64,000 nucleotides of DNA. Origin: Clostridium brassicae. GTDB lineage: Bacteria; Bacillota; Clostridia; Clostridiales; Clostridiaceae. The notes under the pieces are model-generated. The model was not told where the DNA came from. It did no database searches and saw only the letters and a program-made list of their open reading frames with translations. Of this stretch, positions 45,598 to 55,891 are shown piece after piece (within the stretch, counting starts at the first letter, position 1; the number at the start of each line of letters is the position of its first letter). A program made the translations under genes and the position numbers. The DNA is taken from NCBI RefSeq assembly GCF_026738875.1, contig NZ_JAPQFJ010000004.1:170208-234207 (forward strand), read 5' to 3'.

Positions 45598-46440
45598 ATG
45601 GAATTCACAATAATAGGTAGTGGTGGATGTACTGCTTTACCTAAACCATTATGTCAATGTAATATTTGTAAAGAAGCACGAAAAAAAGGTAAGCCTTATT
45701 CAAGATTTGGATGTAGTTTATATTTAGAAGATTTAGGATTATTAGTTGATACACCTGAAGATATAGTACAATCATTAAATTATGCTAATATAGAACAAAT
45801 TAATATAGTTTTATTCAGTCATATGGATCCTGATCATACTCTTGGTATGAGAGTTTTTGAACAATTACGTCTTAATTGGCTTGAAATATCACAAGGAAAA
45901 GAATGTAGTAATCCTATAACAGTATTAGCTTTGAAAAATGTTATGGAAGATTTAAATTCTATACATTCCAAATATGGTTCTTATTTAGATTATTATGAAA
46001 ATGTAAGATGTTTAATAAAAAGAAAGATAGTTAAAGATTTTATTTGTTTAGATAATATAAAATTAACTTTTGTTAGTACTGGTTATTCAACTATATTTGT
46101 TTTTGAAGAAAATGATAAAAAAGTTATTTATGCTCCATGTGATGTAAAACCATTTCCACAAAATGATATTTTTAAAAATGCAGATATTATGATTATAGGA
46201 AATACAATAGTTGGAGAAACTCTAAAAAATAATTTTATTCTAAAAGAAAATAATCCTCTTAATAATGAGTTATTTAATATAGGAGAAATTAAAAAATTAA
46301 GAGATCAATTTAATATAAAAAAAATAATTATAACTCATCTTGAAGAAGACTGGGGAAAATCTTATGATGATTATTTAAATTTAGAAAGGCAATATACAAA
46401 TATTTGTTTTGCTTATGATGGAATGAAAATTATTATATAA
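45598..46440 (+). CDS. MBL-fold metallo-hydrolase, PhnP-like
   Basis: The ~280-residue protein has the metallo-beta-lactamase metal motif as LFSHMDPDHTLG (about 80-91, HxxxDH form) and a cysteine cluster near the start (CQCNICKEARKKGKPYSRFG) resembling the zinc-binding element of PhnP phosphodiesterases. FVFEENDKKVIYAPCDVKPFP and IIITHLEEDWG supply later metal ligands. The substrate is unknown. I choose the ATG at 45598, 9 nt after AGGAG; the ATG at 45589 abuts that site. It is divergent from parA. Confidence 0.8.
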   Translation: MEFTIIGSGGCTALPKPLCQCNICKEARKKGKPYSRFGCSLYLEDLGLLVDTPEDIVQSLNYANIEQINIVLFSHMDPDHTLGMRVFEQLRLNWLEISQGKECSNPITVLALKNVMEDLNSIHSKYGSYLDYYENVRCLIKRKIVKDFICLDNIKLTFVSTGYSTIFVFEENDKKVIYAPCDVKPFPQNDIFKNADIMIIGNTIVGETLKNNFILKENNPLNNELFNIGEIKKLRDQFNIKKIIITHLEEDWGKSYDDYLNLERQYTNICFAYDGMKIII

Positions 46441-46467
46441 ATTTATGTTAATTTATTATAAAACTAA

Positions 46468-46504
46468 GCTCTGTTTTAAAAAATAATATTTTTTAAAACA
46501 GAGC
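46468..46504. terminator. Strong hairpin between MBL and noc genes
   Basis: GCTCTGTTTTAAAAAA and its exact complement form a 16-bp stem with a 5-nt loop. It lies between convergent genes and probably ends both transcripts. A near-copy of its left arm is found at 51415. Confidence 0.7.
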
Positions 46505-46509
46505 AAAAA

Positions 46510-46525
46510 TGTTTCACGTGAAACA
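46510..46525. promoter_or_regulatory. parS site 3
   Basis: A third exact TGTTTCACGTGAAACA, just downstream of noc. It is extended by A5/T5 into a 26-bp perfect palindrome (46505-46530). Confidence 0.97.
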
Positions 46526-46535
46526 TTTTTTAGTA

Positions 46536-47315
46536 TTATTTTTTAGGTATAGTTATTGTAACTTGAATCTTATCTTCCATATCTTTTGTCCTATATGTTG
46601 CCTCTATTCCATATTTATCGAATACTTGTTTTACAGTATTCATATATACTCTTGGACTAAATATTCCTTTGATTTTTTTCTTGCCATCAGAAGCTATTTC
46701 TTCTCCGTTTATCTTAGCTAACTCTTTTTTTACTAATTCTTCTGTTTGTTTAACATTTAATGATTTTTTTATAACACTATTTAAAATTTTCTTTTGTATT
46801 TTAATAGTAGGAATTTTAAGTAATGCTCTTGCATGTCTTTCCGTTAATTTATTTTCTAATAACATTTTTCTAATGCTTTCATCTAATTTTAAGAGTCTAA
46901 CCTTGTTAGCTATAGTTGATTGTTTTTTTCCAATAAGATTTGCTAATTGCTCTTGAGTATAATTATGTTTCTTTATAAGATTGTAATATGCCTGACTCTC
47001 TTCTAGATAATTCAAATCTTCCCTTTGCAAATTTTCCAGTAAAGCTATAGCGGCTGAATCTCTGTCATTTATATCTATAACAATAGCAGGAACTTCTTTC
47101 AAATTTAATTTTTTAGCGGCTCTCAGCCTTCTTTCTCCAGCAACAAGTTCATATTCTGATTCACTTATTTTTCTTACAGAAAGAGGCTGAATTATACCAT
47201 ATGCCTCTATTGACTGAGCGAGTTCCTCAATAGTACTATCATCAAAATACGTTCTTGGTTGATAAGTATTTGGAATAATTAAATCAGTAGATATGTATTT
47301 AATATCCTTTTCCAT
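46536..47315 (-). CDS. noc: ParB-like nucleoid occlusion protein Noc
   Basis: Noc is a ParB paralogue that binds its own sites and blocks division over the nucleoid. The 259-residue protein has IIPNTYQPRTYFDDSTIEELAQSIEAYG and GERRLRAAKKLNL in its CTP-binding domain, an HTH (LIGKKQSTIANKVRLLKLDE), and a short C-terminal domain. It lies immediately downstream of rsmG, as in Bacillus, which supports Noc rather than a second Spo0J. The actual binding site was not found. Confidence 0.88.
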   Translation of the reverse strand: MEKDIKYISTDLIIPNTYQPRTYFDDSTIEELAQSIEAYGIIQPLSVRKISESEYELVAGERRLRAAKKLNLKEVPAIVIDINDRDSAAIALLENLQREDLNYLEESQAYYNLIKKHNYTQEQLANLIGKKQSTIANKVRLLKLDESIRKMLLENKLTERHARALLKIPTIKIQKKILNSVIKKSLNVKQTEELVKKELAKINGEEIASDGKKKIKGIFSPRVYMNTVKQVFDKYGIEATYRTKDMEDKIQVTITIPKK

Positions 47316-47341
47316 GTAATCCCATCCTTTTTCATATTAAT

Positions 47342-48073
47342 CTATCCTAAAGGATTTTTTGTAATCATACCTGCTTTTCTTGGATATTTCCTAGGCGTAT
47401 TTTTCACTTTCTTTACTATCACTAAATTGTGATTTAAATCGCTACCTTCTATATCAACTTCTATAATACCTTCAATTTTTCCTCCTAAAATTGAAACTGC
47501 TTTTTTCGCATTTTCAATTTCTTCATCTACTGAAGGACCCTTCATAGCAACAAAATATCCTCCAACTTTAACATAAGGAATACAAAATTCACTAAGGACA
47601 GCCAAGTTTGCTACAGCTCTTGAAACAACAGCATCGTATTGTTCCCTATGTTCCTCTCTTACACCATACTCTTCAGCTCTTCCATGCATAGTAATAACAT
47701 CATCTATTCCAATCTTATATAGTATATCATCTAAAACATTTATCCTTTTTCTTAAAGAATCAAGAAGAACTATATCTATATCTGGCCTTATTATTTTCAT
47801 AGGTATACCTGGGAACCCCCCTCCAGTACCTATGTCAATAATCTTCTTTGAATTTTTTAATGGATGAAATTGAAAAATCTTCATAGAATCAATAAAATGC
47901 TTTTTTATTATTTCTTCATCTTCCTTTATAGCAGTAAGATTTACCTTTTCATTCCATTCTTTTAATAAGTTTTTATACTGAATGAATTGATTATATTTTT
48001 TTTCATCTAGCTCAAGACCTAAACTATTACAAGCAGTTTCTAATATATCATAATATATTCTATTATCACTCAA
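47342..48073 (-). CDS. rsmG: 16S rRNA (guanine-N7) methyltransferase RsmG
   Basis: RsmG methylates G527 (E. coli numbering) of 16S rRNA. I place the start at the TTG at 48073 ([15 protein letters not shown]), which has AAGGAGG 9 nt upstream and begins 4 nt after the mnmG stop; longer starts overlap mnmG. The ~243-residue protein has the SAM motif [17 protein letters not shown] and the downstream [17 protein letters not shown]. Loss-of-function mutants in other species give low-level streptomycin resistance. Confidence 0.94.
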   Translation of the reverse strand: MSDNRIYYDILETACNSLGLELDEKKYNQFIQYKNLLKEWNEKVNLTAIKEDEEIIKKHFIDSMKIFQFHPLKNSKKIIDIGTGGGFPGIPMKIIRPDIDIVLLDSLRKRINVLDDILYKIGIDDVITMHGRAEEYGVREEHREQYDAVVSRAVANLAVLSEFCIPYVKVGGYFVAMKGPSVDEEIENAKKAVSILGGKIEGIIEVDIEGSDLNHNLVIVKKVKNTPRKYPRKAGMITKNPLG

Positions 48074-48077
48074 CAGA

Positions 48078-49970
48078 TTATTCCTCCTTATTAGTAACCC
48101 TTCTATTATATTGTTCAAGAAATATTAGAAGAACAGAAATATCCGCAGGTGAAACTCCTGAAATTCTAGATGCCTGACCAATATTTACAGGTCTCATTTT
48201 TTCTAGTTTTTGTATAGCTTCAATTCTAAGACCTTTTACTGTATTATAATCAAATTCACTAGGTATTAACTTATTTTCCATCTTTTTAAATTGAGCTACT
48301 TGTTCTAATTGTTTTTGAATGTATCCCTCATACTTTGATGTTATATTAACTTGTTCTTGCACATCATATGGTAAATCCGGTCTATTAACATCAAATTCTG
48401 AGGTAATAAAGTAATTTAGTTCTGGCCTTTTAATTAATTCATAAAAACTTATTGGCTTTTTTAATGGAGTTGTTTCTAGTTTTTCTAAAATTTCATTTAC
48501 TTCTCTTTTATTAGTTATTTTTAAATTCTTAATTCTTTCTATTTCATTTTCTATAGCATTTTTTCTTTTTAAAAATCTATTATATCTTTCTTCACTAACT
48601 AATCCAACCTTATACCCAAGCTCTGTTAATCTTAAATCTGCATTATCCTGTCTTAAAAGTAATCTATATTCTGAACGAGAAGTCATCATTCTATAAGGTT
48701 CATTTGTACCTTTTGTTACTAAATCATCTATTAGTACACCTATGTAAGCGTCGGACCTCTTTAAAATTAAAGGAGCTTTTCCTTTTATCTTTTGAGCTGC
48801 ATTAATACCAGTTATTAAGCCTTGAGCTGCTGCTTCTTCATATCCAGAACTTCCATTTGCCTGCCCTGCTGAGAATAATCCATCTATTTCTTTAAACTCT
48901 AAAGAAAGTTTTAATTGAGTAGGATCTATACAATCATATTCTATTGCATAAGCTGTTCTCATCACCTCAACATTCTCAAGGCCTGGAACTGTTCTGATCA
49001 TTTTAATTTGAACCTCTTCTGGTAAGGAACTAGACATCCCTCCAACATACATTTCTTCTGTGTTTTCACCTTCTGGTTCAATGAAAAGCTGATGTCTATC
49101 CTTTTCTGGAAATCTCATTATTTTATCTTCAAAAGATGGACAATATCTTGGTCCAACACTTTTTATTGAACCATTATATAATGGTGATCTATGTATATTT
49201 TCAAGAACTACATTTTTAGTATCATCATTTGTATAAGTTAAATAACAAGAAATTTGATCTCTATCTATATTTTCACTTATAAAAGAAAATGGTATGATTC
49301 TTTCATCTCCACTCTGTTCTTCCATTTTAGAAAAATCTACAGATCTTCTATTAATTCTAGATGGAGTTCCGGTTTTAAATCTTTTTAACCTGATTCCATT
49401 TTCAATTAAACTTTCTGATAAAAAATTTGCACCAGAAAGTCCACTTGGTCCTCCTTCATAATTAACATCCCCAATAATTATTCTAGATTTTAAATAAGTA
49501 CCTGTTGCTAATATTATAGTTTTAGCATTGTAATAAGCTCCATTTTTTGTAAGTACACCTTTTACTTTCTTATCTTCGATATCTATCTTTATTATTTCTG
49601 CCTGTCTTAAATAAACATTTTCTGTTGTCTCTAAAACATGCTTCATTCTTTTTGAATATTTCTCTTTATCTGCTTGTGCACGAAGTGAGTGCACAGCAGG
49701 TCCTTTAGATGTATTAAGCATTCTAGACTGAATATAGCTATTATCAATATTTATACCCATTTCCCCACCTAAAGCATCTAATTCCCTTACTAAATGACCT
49801 TTAGCAGTTCCTCCTATGTTAGGATTACAAGCCATCATTGCAACACTAGCCAAATCTGTAGCACATACCAATGTTTTCATTCCTAACCTAGCAGAAGCAA
49901 GGCCAGCTTCACATCCTGCGTGACCTGCTCCAATTACAACAACATCATATTCACCTGCAAAATAACTCAT
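48078..49970 (-). CDS. mnmG: tRNA uridine-5-carboxymethylaminomethyl modification enzyme MnmG
   Basis: MnmG (GidA) with MnmE forms cmnm5U at the tRNA wobble position. The 630-residue protein begins with a FAD-binding motif ([22 protein letters not shown]) and has [25 protein letters not shown], the second FAD region [22 protein letters not shown] and a helical C-terminal MnmE/tRNA-binding domain. The ATG follows GGGGAGAGATTT. It starts 12 bp after mnmE. Confidence 0.98.
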   Translation of the reverse strand: MSYFAGEYDVVVIGAGHAGCEAGLASARLGMKTLVCATDLASVAMMACNPNIGGTAKGHLVRELDALGGEMGINIDNSYIQSRMLNTSKGPAVHSLRAQADKEKYSKRMKHVLETTENVYLRQAEIIKIDIEDKKVKGVLTKNGAYYNAKTIILATGTYLKSRIIIGDVNYEGGPSGLSGANFLSESLIENGIRLKRFKTGTPSRINRRSVDFSKMEEQSGDERIIPFSFISENIDRDQISCYLTYTNDDTKNVVLENIHRSPLYNGSIKSVGPRYCPSFEDKIMRFPEKDRHQLFIEPEGENTEEMYVGGMSSSLPEEVQIKMIRTVPGLENVEVMRTAYAIEYDCIDPTQLKLSLEFKEIDGLFSAGQANGSSGYEEAAAQGLITGINAAQKIKGKAPLILKRSDAYIGVLIDDLVTKGTNEPYRMMTSRSEYRLLLRQDNADLRLTELGYKVGLVSEERYNRFLKRKNAIENEIERIKNLKITNKREVNEILEKLETTPLKKPISFYELIKRPELNYFITSEFDVNRPDLPYDVQEQVNITSKYEGYIQKQLEQVAQFKKMENKLIPSEFDYNTVKGLRIEAIQKLEKMRPVNIGQASRISGVSPADISVLLIFLEQYNRRVTNKEE

Positions 49971-49982
49971 AAATCTCTCCCC

Positions 49983-51362
49983 TTACTTTCCTAAACAAAA
50001 CTTAGAAAATATTTTGTCGATTATATCCTCTTCAACAGTATCTCCTGTTATTTCACCTAAATTTTTCCAAGCATTTCTAATATCAATAGAAGCAAGATCA
50101 ATAGCAAAAGTGTTATTTAAAACATCCCTAGCAGCATTTAAACTCTCTTTTCCCTTAATTAAAGCTTCTTTATGTCTTGTGTTAGTTATCATAACATCCT
50201 TCGCTGTGATCTTACCACTGAAAAATAATTCCTTAATAGCACCCTTGAATTTTTCTATGCCTTTTCCTGTTTTTGCTGAAATTTCTATAACATAATCAGA
50301 GTTTAATCTTTCTATATAATCCTTATCTATTTTACCATTTAAATCTGTTTTATTTAATAGTACAATGTATTTTTTTTCTTTAATAAATTCTATTATTTCC
50401 TTATCCTCTTCATCTAATTCTCTACTAGTATCCAATACTAACACTATAAGATCTGCTTTCTCTATCTTTTCTATAGACTTTTCTACACCTATTTTTTCTA
50501 CTATATCCTCTGTTTCTCTAATACCTGCTGTATCTATTACTTTGACAGGTATACCATCTATGTTTATAAATTCCTCTATAACATCTCTTGTAGTACCTGG
50601 TACATCTGTAACTATAGCTCTCGTTTCCATAAGAAGCGTGTTTAATAAAGATGATTTTCCCACATTTGGTTTGCCTACTATAACAGTATTTAATCCTTCT
50701 CTTATAATCTTACCCTCATCAGCACTTCCTAATAATTCATCTATTTCTTTTAATAATTTAGTTAAATCTCCACTAGCTTTATCTGCTGTAACTTCCTCTA
50801 AATCATCCTCTGGATAATCTACGGTAGCTTCAATATGAGCAATAATTTCTAGTAGTTTATCTCTCATTTTGCTTATTTCCCTGGAAATTTTACCTTCAGA
50901 CTGCTCTAAAGCTGATTTCATACTAAGTTCTGTCTTCGCATTTATTATATCAATAACCGCTTCTGCTTGTGATAAATCAATTCTTCCATTTAAAAAAGCT
51001 CTTTTAGTAAACTCTCCAGGTTCTGCTAGCCTTGCACCGGCCTTAACTACTTCTTCAAGAATTCTTTTAGTTACAGTAACTCCACCATGGCAATTTATTT
51101 CAACAGTATCCTCAGCGGTAAAACTTTTCGGTCCTTTCATAAAATTAACTATTACTTCATCTAATCGCTCCTCGGTATCTTTATCAACAATATAACCATA
51201 TCTCATTGTATAAGTTTTTATATCATCTAATTTCCTATCGTTTTTACCTTGAAAGATGCTACTTACTATTTTTAGAGCTTTATCACCAGAAACCCTTATT
51301 ATAGAAACTCCGCTTTCTCCTAAGTTAGTAGCAACAGCAGTAATGGTATCAAACTCTCTCAT
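49983..51362 (-). CDS. mnmE: tRNA modification GTPase MnmE
   Basis: The partner of MnmG. From the ATG at 51362 ([18 protein letters not shown]) the protein is 459 residues; another ATG three codons earlier abuts the AAGGG ribosome site. It has an N-terminal formyl-THF-binding domain, a helical domain, a GTPase domain (G1 [13 protein letters not shown]3 DTAGIRET, G4 NKTD) and the C-terminal CLGK, catalytic for modification. A long imperfect hairpin fills the upstream gap. Confidence 0.97.
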   Translation of the reverse strand: MREFDTITAVATNLGESGVSIIRVSGDKALKIVSSIFQGKNDRKLDDIKTYTMRYGYIVDKDTEERLDEVIVNFMKGPKSFTAEDTVEINCHGGVTVTKRILEEVVKAGARLAEPGEFTKRAFLNGRIDLSQAEAVIDIINAKTELSMKSALEQSEGKISREISKMRDKLLEIIAHIEATVDYPEDDLEEVTADKASGDLTKLLKEIDELLGSADEGKIIREGLNTVIVGKPNVGKSSLLNTLLMETRAIVTDVPGTTRDVIEEFINIDGIPVKVIDTAGIRETEDIVEKIGVEKSIEKIEKADLIVLVLDTSRELDEEDKEIIEFIKEKKYIVLLNKTDLNGKIDKDYIERLNSDYVIEISAKTGKGIEKFKGAIKELFFSGKITAKDVMITNTRHKEALIKGKESLNAARDVLNNTFAIDLASIDIRNAWKNLGEITGDTVEEDIIDKIFSKFCLGK

Positions 51363-51411
51363 GCTATTCATCCCTTCATAATCTTTTTAATTATACATTG
51401 TGTTTTAAAAT

Positions 51412-51690
51412 AAAGCTCTGTTTTAAAAGAATGTTGTTTTTTACATTATTTTAAAACTTCCTTTTGTAGTCCTAATGCTATATTTTAAATTGTTGAGTTC
51501 ATTATAATAAAAATTATAATTGTTATTTAGTATAACTTTTGCAGCGTAAAAAACTTTTGTATGTTTAAGCCTTAGTGAGTTTACAAAGGCTTAGCTGCTT
51601 AAGTTATACTAAATTTAGAATTGTTTTTCAAATTATACGAAATCAACAATTTATTAAAACATAGCCTAAAATAATATAGATTATACAAAA
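51412..51690. repeat. Long imperfect inverted repeat upstream of mnmE
   Basis: Two arms, about 51474-51545 and 51594-51668, are complementary over ~72 bp with small indels. The innermost 21 bp (ATTTAGTATAACTTttGCAGC) matches with two mismatches, and the outer arm GCTATATTTTAAATTGTTGA matches with a few gaps. The loop contains another hairpin (AAGCCTT/AAGGCTT). A separate AT-rich palindrome (GTTTTAAAA/TTTTAAAAC, about 51423-51456) lies outside. The region fills most of the 394-bp jag-mnmE gap; it could be a structured RNA, a MITE remnant or a leader. Confidence 0.65.
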
Positions 51691-51743
51691 CTATAACTTA
51701 AGTTAATTCTTTATTATTTTGTGTATAAAATCAATAAAAAATT

Positions 51744-51771
51744 AAAAGAAAGCCCATTAGGCTTTCTTTTT
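51744..51771 (-). terminator. Terminator of jag
   Basis: AAAGAAAGCC-TAAT-GGGCTTTCTTT (minus strand) is a 10-bp stem overlapping the jag stop codon and followed by a T-rich tract (TTTTAATTTTTTATT). Confidence 0.85.
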
Positions 51772-52386
51772 CAAATCAATAACAACTCTTCTGTAAGGCT
51801 CATCACCTTCGCTATATGTAACTATAGAGAAATCATTTTGAAGAGCCGAATGGATAATCCTTCTTTCATAAGGATTCATCGGTTCTAACTTTATAGGTTT
51901 ATTAGTTTTTCTAACCTTATAAGCCATCTTTCCTGCAAGTTTTTTTAATGTCTCTTCTCTTTTAGATCTATAATTTTCAGTATCTAAGGTAACTTTTTTA
52001 TATTTGCCTTCATTATTTTTGTTTACTGCTAAATTAACTAGATACTGTAAAGAGTCTAAAGTTTCTCCCCTATGTCCTATTATTAATCCCATGTTAGGAC
52101 CTATAAGATTAATTTTAAGTACATCGTTTTCTTCATTAACTTTTATCTCTGCTAATATTCCCATTGTATTCAAAATTTTTCTTAAAAAATCTTTAGCCTC
52201 ATCTTTGTAGTTTTTCTTTACAGTAACTTTTACCTTTGCTTCTTTACCTCTAAATATTTTAAATAAACCTTTACTACCTTCATCTATTATTTCAATATCT
52301 ACTTCATCTTCCGTAGCTTTTAAAGCTTGTAAAGCTTTTTGAATAGCTTCTTCTACTGTTTTACCATTCATTTCTATAAAATTCAT
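51757..52386 (-). CDS. jag: RNA-binding protein Jag / KhpB
   Basis: From the ATG at 52386 (MNFIEMNGKTVEEAIQKAL), with AGGTG about 9 nt upstream, the protein has 209 residues: an N-terminal Jag domain, a KH-II domain (NLIGPNMGLIIGHRGETLDSLQYLVNLAVN) and a C-terminal R3H domain with the tail NPYERRIIHSALQNDF. It binds RNA and acts with KhpA in regulation of cell elongation in other Firmicutes. It follows yidC with a short gap. Confidence 0.95.
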   Translation of the reverse strand: MNFIEMNGKTVEEAIQKALQALKATEDEVDIEIIDEGSKGLFKIFRGKEAKVKVTVKKNYKDEAKDFLRKILNTMGILAEIKVNEENDVLKINLIGPNMGLIIGHRGETLDSLQYLVNLAVNKNNEGKYKKVTLDTENYRSKREETLKKLAGKMAYKVRKTNKPIKLEPMNPYERRIIHSALQNDFSIVTYSEGDEPYRRVVIDLKKKA

Positions 52387-52459
52387 ATTCTTGACACCTG
52401 CCTTCCCCAAACCACTAAAATAAGGCACATACCCAATCCATTAGATAAAAACTATTTCT

Positions 52460-53188
52460 TTATATTACTTCCTTAGTCTTTTTCTTTAGCTCCATATTTT
52501 TAGTTACAACAGTTTGAGCTATTTGGAACAAGTTGTTTGTTACCCAATATAATACTAATGCTGCTGTAAATCTAAAACTCATCCATGTCATAAAAATAGA
52601 CATAAATATGTTCATAGTACCCATTTGTTTTGCTTGTGGATTATCAGCACTTTTAGAAGCAACTAAATTTGTTGATAAATAAGTTGTAGCTCCTGATAAC
52701 AATGGTAAAATTAAAGATGTTTTATCTGCCATACTTGCAGACATTGATAAATCCTTAATCCATAAGAAACCAACTCCATTTATACCAGGTAAATTCATAA
52801 ACACCCAATATAATGCTATAAGTATTGGCCATTGAAGTAATAGAGGTAAACATCCCCCTACTGGATTAACTCCATTTTCCTTATAAGCTTTCATTACTTC
52901 TTGTTGCTGTCTCTGCGGGTCATTTTTATATCTTTCTTGAATCTTCTTCAATTGTGGTTGAAGCTCATTCATTTTAACTGTAGACTTTATTTGCTTATAA
53001 TTTAATGGAAATAATATTAATCTAATAATTATGGTAACTAAAATTATAGACAGCCCATAAGAAAAATTAGGATTTGGAATTAGAGAATGTACTGCATTTT
53101 GTATTACATTGAAAAATTTAATTAATGCATTATTTAGCCACTTAATTTCTAAAGCAACGGCTGCATAATTAATAAAAAAATGCTCCAA
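52460..53188 (-). CDS. yidC: Membrane protein insertase YidC
   Basis: YidC/OxaA inserts membrane proteins with or without SecYEG. The 242-residue protein has the Gram-positive architecture: FSYGLSIILVTIIIRLILFPLNYKQIKS with the critical Arg in the second segment, a cytoplasmic basic loop (KMNELQPQLKKIQERYKNDPQRQQQ) and NGVNPVGGCLPLLLQWPILIALYWVF. It has no lipobox at the N-terminus. The start is TTG with AAGGAGGGC 6 nt upstream. It lies between yidD and jag. Confidence 0.96.
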   Translation of the reverse strand: MEHFFINYAAVALEIKWLNNALIKFFNVIQNAVHSLIPNPNFSYGLSIILVTIIIRLILFPLNYKQIKSTVKMNELQPQLKKIQERYKNDPQRQQQEVMKAYKENGVNPVGGCLPLLLQWPILIALYWVFMNLPGINGVGFLWIKDLSMSASMADKTSLILPLLSGATTYLSTNLVASKSADNPQAKQMGTMNIFMSIFMTWMSFRFTAALVLYWVTNNLFQIAQTVVTKNMELKKKTKEVI

Positions 53189-53206
53189 AGTAAGCCCTCC
53201 TTAAGA

Positions 53207-53416
53207 CTATTTAACAGGATCATATCCACCTTTATTAAATGGATTACATCTCAGTATTCTCTTTATAGACATAATACCACCTTTTAAAACCCCATATTTT
53301 TGTATAGCCTCCAAAGCATATTGAGAACATGTTGGATAGAACTTACAACATGGTCTTTTCATAGGCGAAATATATCTTCTATAAAATTTTATTATATAAA
53401 TAAGTATTTTTTTCAT
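53207..53416 (-). CDS. yidD: Membrane protein insertion efficiency factor YidD
   Basis: A 69-residue protein with a short N-terminal hydrophobic helix and the invariant [21 protein letters not shown] (about 21-41), rich in cysteines, then [23 protein letters not shown]. The family assists YidC. It starts 10 bp after rnpA with no strong SD, so it is probably translated by coupling. The rpmH-rnpA-yidD-yidC-jag order is classical. Confidence 0.97.
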   Translation of the reverse strand: MKKILIYIIKFYRRYISPMKRPCCKFYPTCSQYALEAIQKYGVLKGGIMSIKRILRCNPFNKGGYDPVK

Positions 53417-53426
53417 AACTAATCAT

Positions 53427-53768
53427 TTAAACCTGTAAACCTGCTTTTCTAAGCAACTTTATTATCGATTTTTCTACTTCTTGATATGTTTTGTCTTTCG
53501 AAGTATTTCTAGCAATAAAAACTAAATCATAACCTGTTTTTAAATCATTACAATTCAATCTATATCCTTCACTTATCAATCTCTTAACTCTACTTCTAAC
53601 TACACTATTCCCTACTTTTTTACTAACGGATATTCCAACTCGATTGATATTTGCATTTTTATAATTTTTGTATATATATAGTACTAATAATTGATTAGAA
53701 TATGATTTACCTCTTTTGTATACTCTTCGGAACTCTAAATTTTTTCTTATTCTTTCTTCTTTTTTCAT
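53427..53768 (-). CDS. rnpA: Ribonuclease P protein component
   Basis: From the ATG at 53768 ([20 protein letters not shown]) the protein has 113 residues. It contains the RNR motif region as [15 protein letters not shown] (about 51-65), conserved for P RNA binding. It assists the catalytic RNA in 5'-processing of tRNAs. Upstream is a tandem 14-nt repeat, each copy carrying an AAGGAGCATC ribosome site, about 13 nt before the ATG for the nearer copy. rpmH precedes it. Confidence 0.96.
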   Translation of the reverse strand: MKKEERIRKNLEFRRVYKRGKSYSNQLLVLYIYKNYKNANINRVGISVSKKVGNSVVRSRVKRLISEGYRLNCNDLKTGYDLVFIARNTSKDKTYQEVEKSIIKLLRKAGLQV

Positions 53769-53839
53769 AACTATATAGATGCTCCTTATAGATGCTCCTT
53801 TTTTCCTGCAGTTGCAGAAAAAGGCCACTATAGCGGCCC

Positions 53840-53974
53840 TTATGCTGTCAAACTTTTTCTTCCTTTTTGTCTTCTTCTTCTAAGAATATTTCTACCTGAT
53901 AAAGTTCTCATTCTTTTTCTGAAGCCATGTTCTCTTTTTCTTTGTCTCTTTTTTGGTTGATAAGTCATCTTCAT
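53840..53974 (-). CDS. rpmH: 50S ribosomal protein L34
   Basis: A 44-codon gene easily missed by length cut-offs. The translation begins [20 protein letters not shown] and ends GRKSLTA, the L34 pattern of Arg/Lys-rich sequence. It is the first gene left of oriC and the start of the rpmH-rnpA-yidD-yidC-jag unit. The ATG follows AAGGGGGTG about 9 nt upstream. A small GC hairpin (GGCC/GGCC) lies just after the stop. Confidence 0.96.
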   Translation of the reverse strand: MKMTYQPKKRQRKREHGFRKRMRTLSGRNILRRRRQKGRKSLTA

Positions 53975-54541
53975 TTCTAATACACCCCCTTTATCAACTA
54001 CTCAATTCACTGTATATCACTATGTGTTTTAAGCAAATGAATTGCATGTTATCATAAAAATAGTTTTACTATTAAATTATATATATACCCTTTAGTAATG
54101 TCAAGATAGTCATTTACATGTTGATAATTTTTTATTTTTAACTTTTTTGTGGATAAATTCTTGAATACACCTTGCTCTTTTGTTATTATTAATTTTGAAC
54201 TGTTGATAAATTTTAAATTTAATTATTTATTCACAGGTTGTGGACAAACTTGTGTATAACTTGTCAATTCCCTTATTAACCACTATTTTATTTTTATATT
54301 TTAGACGTATTTTCTTATTTTATTCACTTTTGTACTATGTGAATATATCTTTTTTTGTTCTTGTTAATAAATTTATTTATACATTTATTTTCAAGATAAT
54401 TATACACATGTGAATATTTTTTTGCCTAATTGTCAACAACCTTAAATAATTAGTGGATATATTGTTTATTTCTTGTTTATTTGCTGTGATTTATATTTAA
54501 AAATTTTTTTTATTGAGGATACTTTAATTTGGAGGTAAAAA
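53975..54541. other. oriC: oriC, upstream part (rpmH-dnaA intergenic)
   Basis: 567 AT-rich bases with a cluster of DnaA boxes. A perfect box lies at 54148-54156 (TGTGGATAA). Single or double mismatches are at 54201-54209 (TGTTGATAA), 54227-54235 (TTATTCACA), 54239-54247 (TGTGGACAA), 54251-54259 (TGTGTATAA), 54400-54408 (TTATACACA) and 54408-54416 (ATGTGAATA). This corresponds to the incAB-type region of Bacillus. It also contains the dnaA and rpmH promoters, which I cannot place precisely. Confidence 0.88.
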
Positions 54542-55891
54542 ATGAATGCCCAACTAGAACAATTATGGACAAAAACCTTAAATATAATCAAAGGTGAATT
54601 AACAGAAGTTAGTTTTAATACATGGATAAAATGCATAGTACCTCTTTCTATAGAAAATGACACTATAAAATTAGAAGTTCCTAATGACTTTACAAGAGGT
54701 ATCCTTGAAAGCAGATATAAATCATTAATTATTAATGCAATTAAATTACTAACTTCTAAGAGATATAAAATAGAATTTTTTATATCTTCAGGAGAAATTG
54801 CTTTTGATTTAAATAACTCTCCTAGATCATCTAATAGAGATAACATAATAGTTAATGATGAGATGTCTTGTACTTTAAATCCTAAATACACCTTTGATTC
54901 TTTTGTAATAGGCAACAGTAATAGATTTGCCCATGCTGCATCTCTTGCCGTAGCAGAAGCACCAGCTAAAGCTTACAACCCATTATTTATATATGGTGGT
55001 GTTGGGCTTGGTAAAACACATTTAATGCATGCTATAGGTCACTATATACTTAAGCATAATCCGAAAGCTAAAGTAGTATATGTGTCTTCTGAAAAATTTA
55101 CAAACGAACTTATAAATTCAATTAAAGATGACAAAAATGTTGATTTTAGAAATAAGTATAGAAATGTTGATGTTTTATTAATAGACGATATCCAATTTAT
55201 AGCCGGTAAAGAAAGAACTCAAGAAGAATTCTTCCACACATTTAACGCCCTATATGAAGCAGATAAACAAATAATTTTATCCAGTGATAGACCACCAAAA
55301 GAAATTCCTACTCTAGAAGATAGGTTAAGATCTAGATTTGAATGGGGGCTTATTGCTGATATACAAGTTCCAGATTTTGAAACTAGAATAGCTATTCTAA
55401 AAAAGAAAGCTGATGTTGAAAATTTAAATATTCCAAATGAAGTCATGGTATACATAGCTACTAAAATCAAATCAAATATTAGAGAACTTGAGGGCGCTTT
55501 AATTAGAATCGTAGCTTTTTCATCTCTTACTAATAAAGAAATTAGTGTTGAACTTGCAGCTGAAGCCTTAAAAGATATAATATCCAATGAACAAAATAAA
55601 CAAATTACAATAGATCTTATTCAAGATACAGTCGCAAATTACTTTAACTTAAAAGTAGAGGAGTTAAAATCCTCTAGACGTACTAGAAACATAGCATTTC
55701 CAAGGCAAATTGCTATGTATTTAAGTCGAAAACTTACTGATATGTCATTGCCTAAAATAGGTGAAGAGTTCGGTGGAAGAGATCATACTACAGTAATCCA
55801 TGCCTATGAAAAAATATCTACAAATCTAAAAAAGGATGAATCACTGAAAAACGTCGTAAATGATCTTGCAAAAAAAATTAATAATAGATAA
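54542..55891 (+). CDS. dnaA: Chromosomal replication initiator protein DnaA
   Basis: The 449-residue AAA+ initiator. Domain I (residues 1-80) begins [27 protein letters not shown], a short linker follows, domain III has [15 protein letters not shown] (Walker A, ~153-167) and [25 protein letters not shown], and domain IV ends with the DNA-binding signature [15 protein letters not shown]. It binds DnaA boxes on both sides of its gene and opens the origin. The ATG follows GGAGGTAAAAA. Confidence 0.98.
   Translation: MNAQLEQLWTKTLNIIKGELTEVSFNTWIKCIVPLSIENDTIKLEVPNDFTRGILESRYKSLIINAIKLLTSKRYKIEFFISSGEIAFDLNNSPRSSNRDNIIVNDEMSCTLNPKYTFDSFVIGNSNRFAHAASLAVAEAPAKAYNPLFIYGGVGLGKTHLMHAIGHYILKHNPKAKVVYVSSEKFTNELINSIKDDKNVDFRNKYRNVDVLLIDDIQFIAGKERTQEEFFHTFNALYEADKQIILSSDRPPKEIPTLEDRLRSRFEWGLIADIQVPDFETRIAILKKKADVENLNIPNEVMVYIATKIKSNIRELEGALIRIVAFSSLTNKEISVELAAEALKDIISNEQNKQITIDLIQDTVANYFNLKVEELKSSRRTRNIAFPRQIAMYLSRKLTDMSLPKIGEEFGGRDHTTVIHAYEKISTNLKKDESLKNVVNDLAKKINNR

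Noticed and set aside
46505..46530. The parS-containing palindrome as only a terminator
   Set aside because: The 16-bp core is an exact parS, and a separate strong hairpin lies just beside it; a dual role is possible but secondary.
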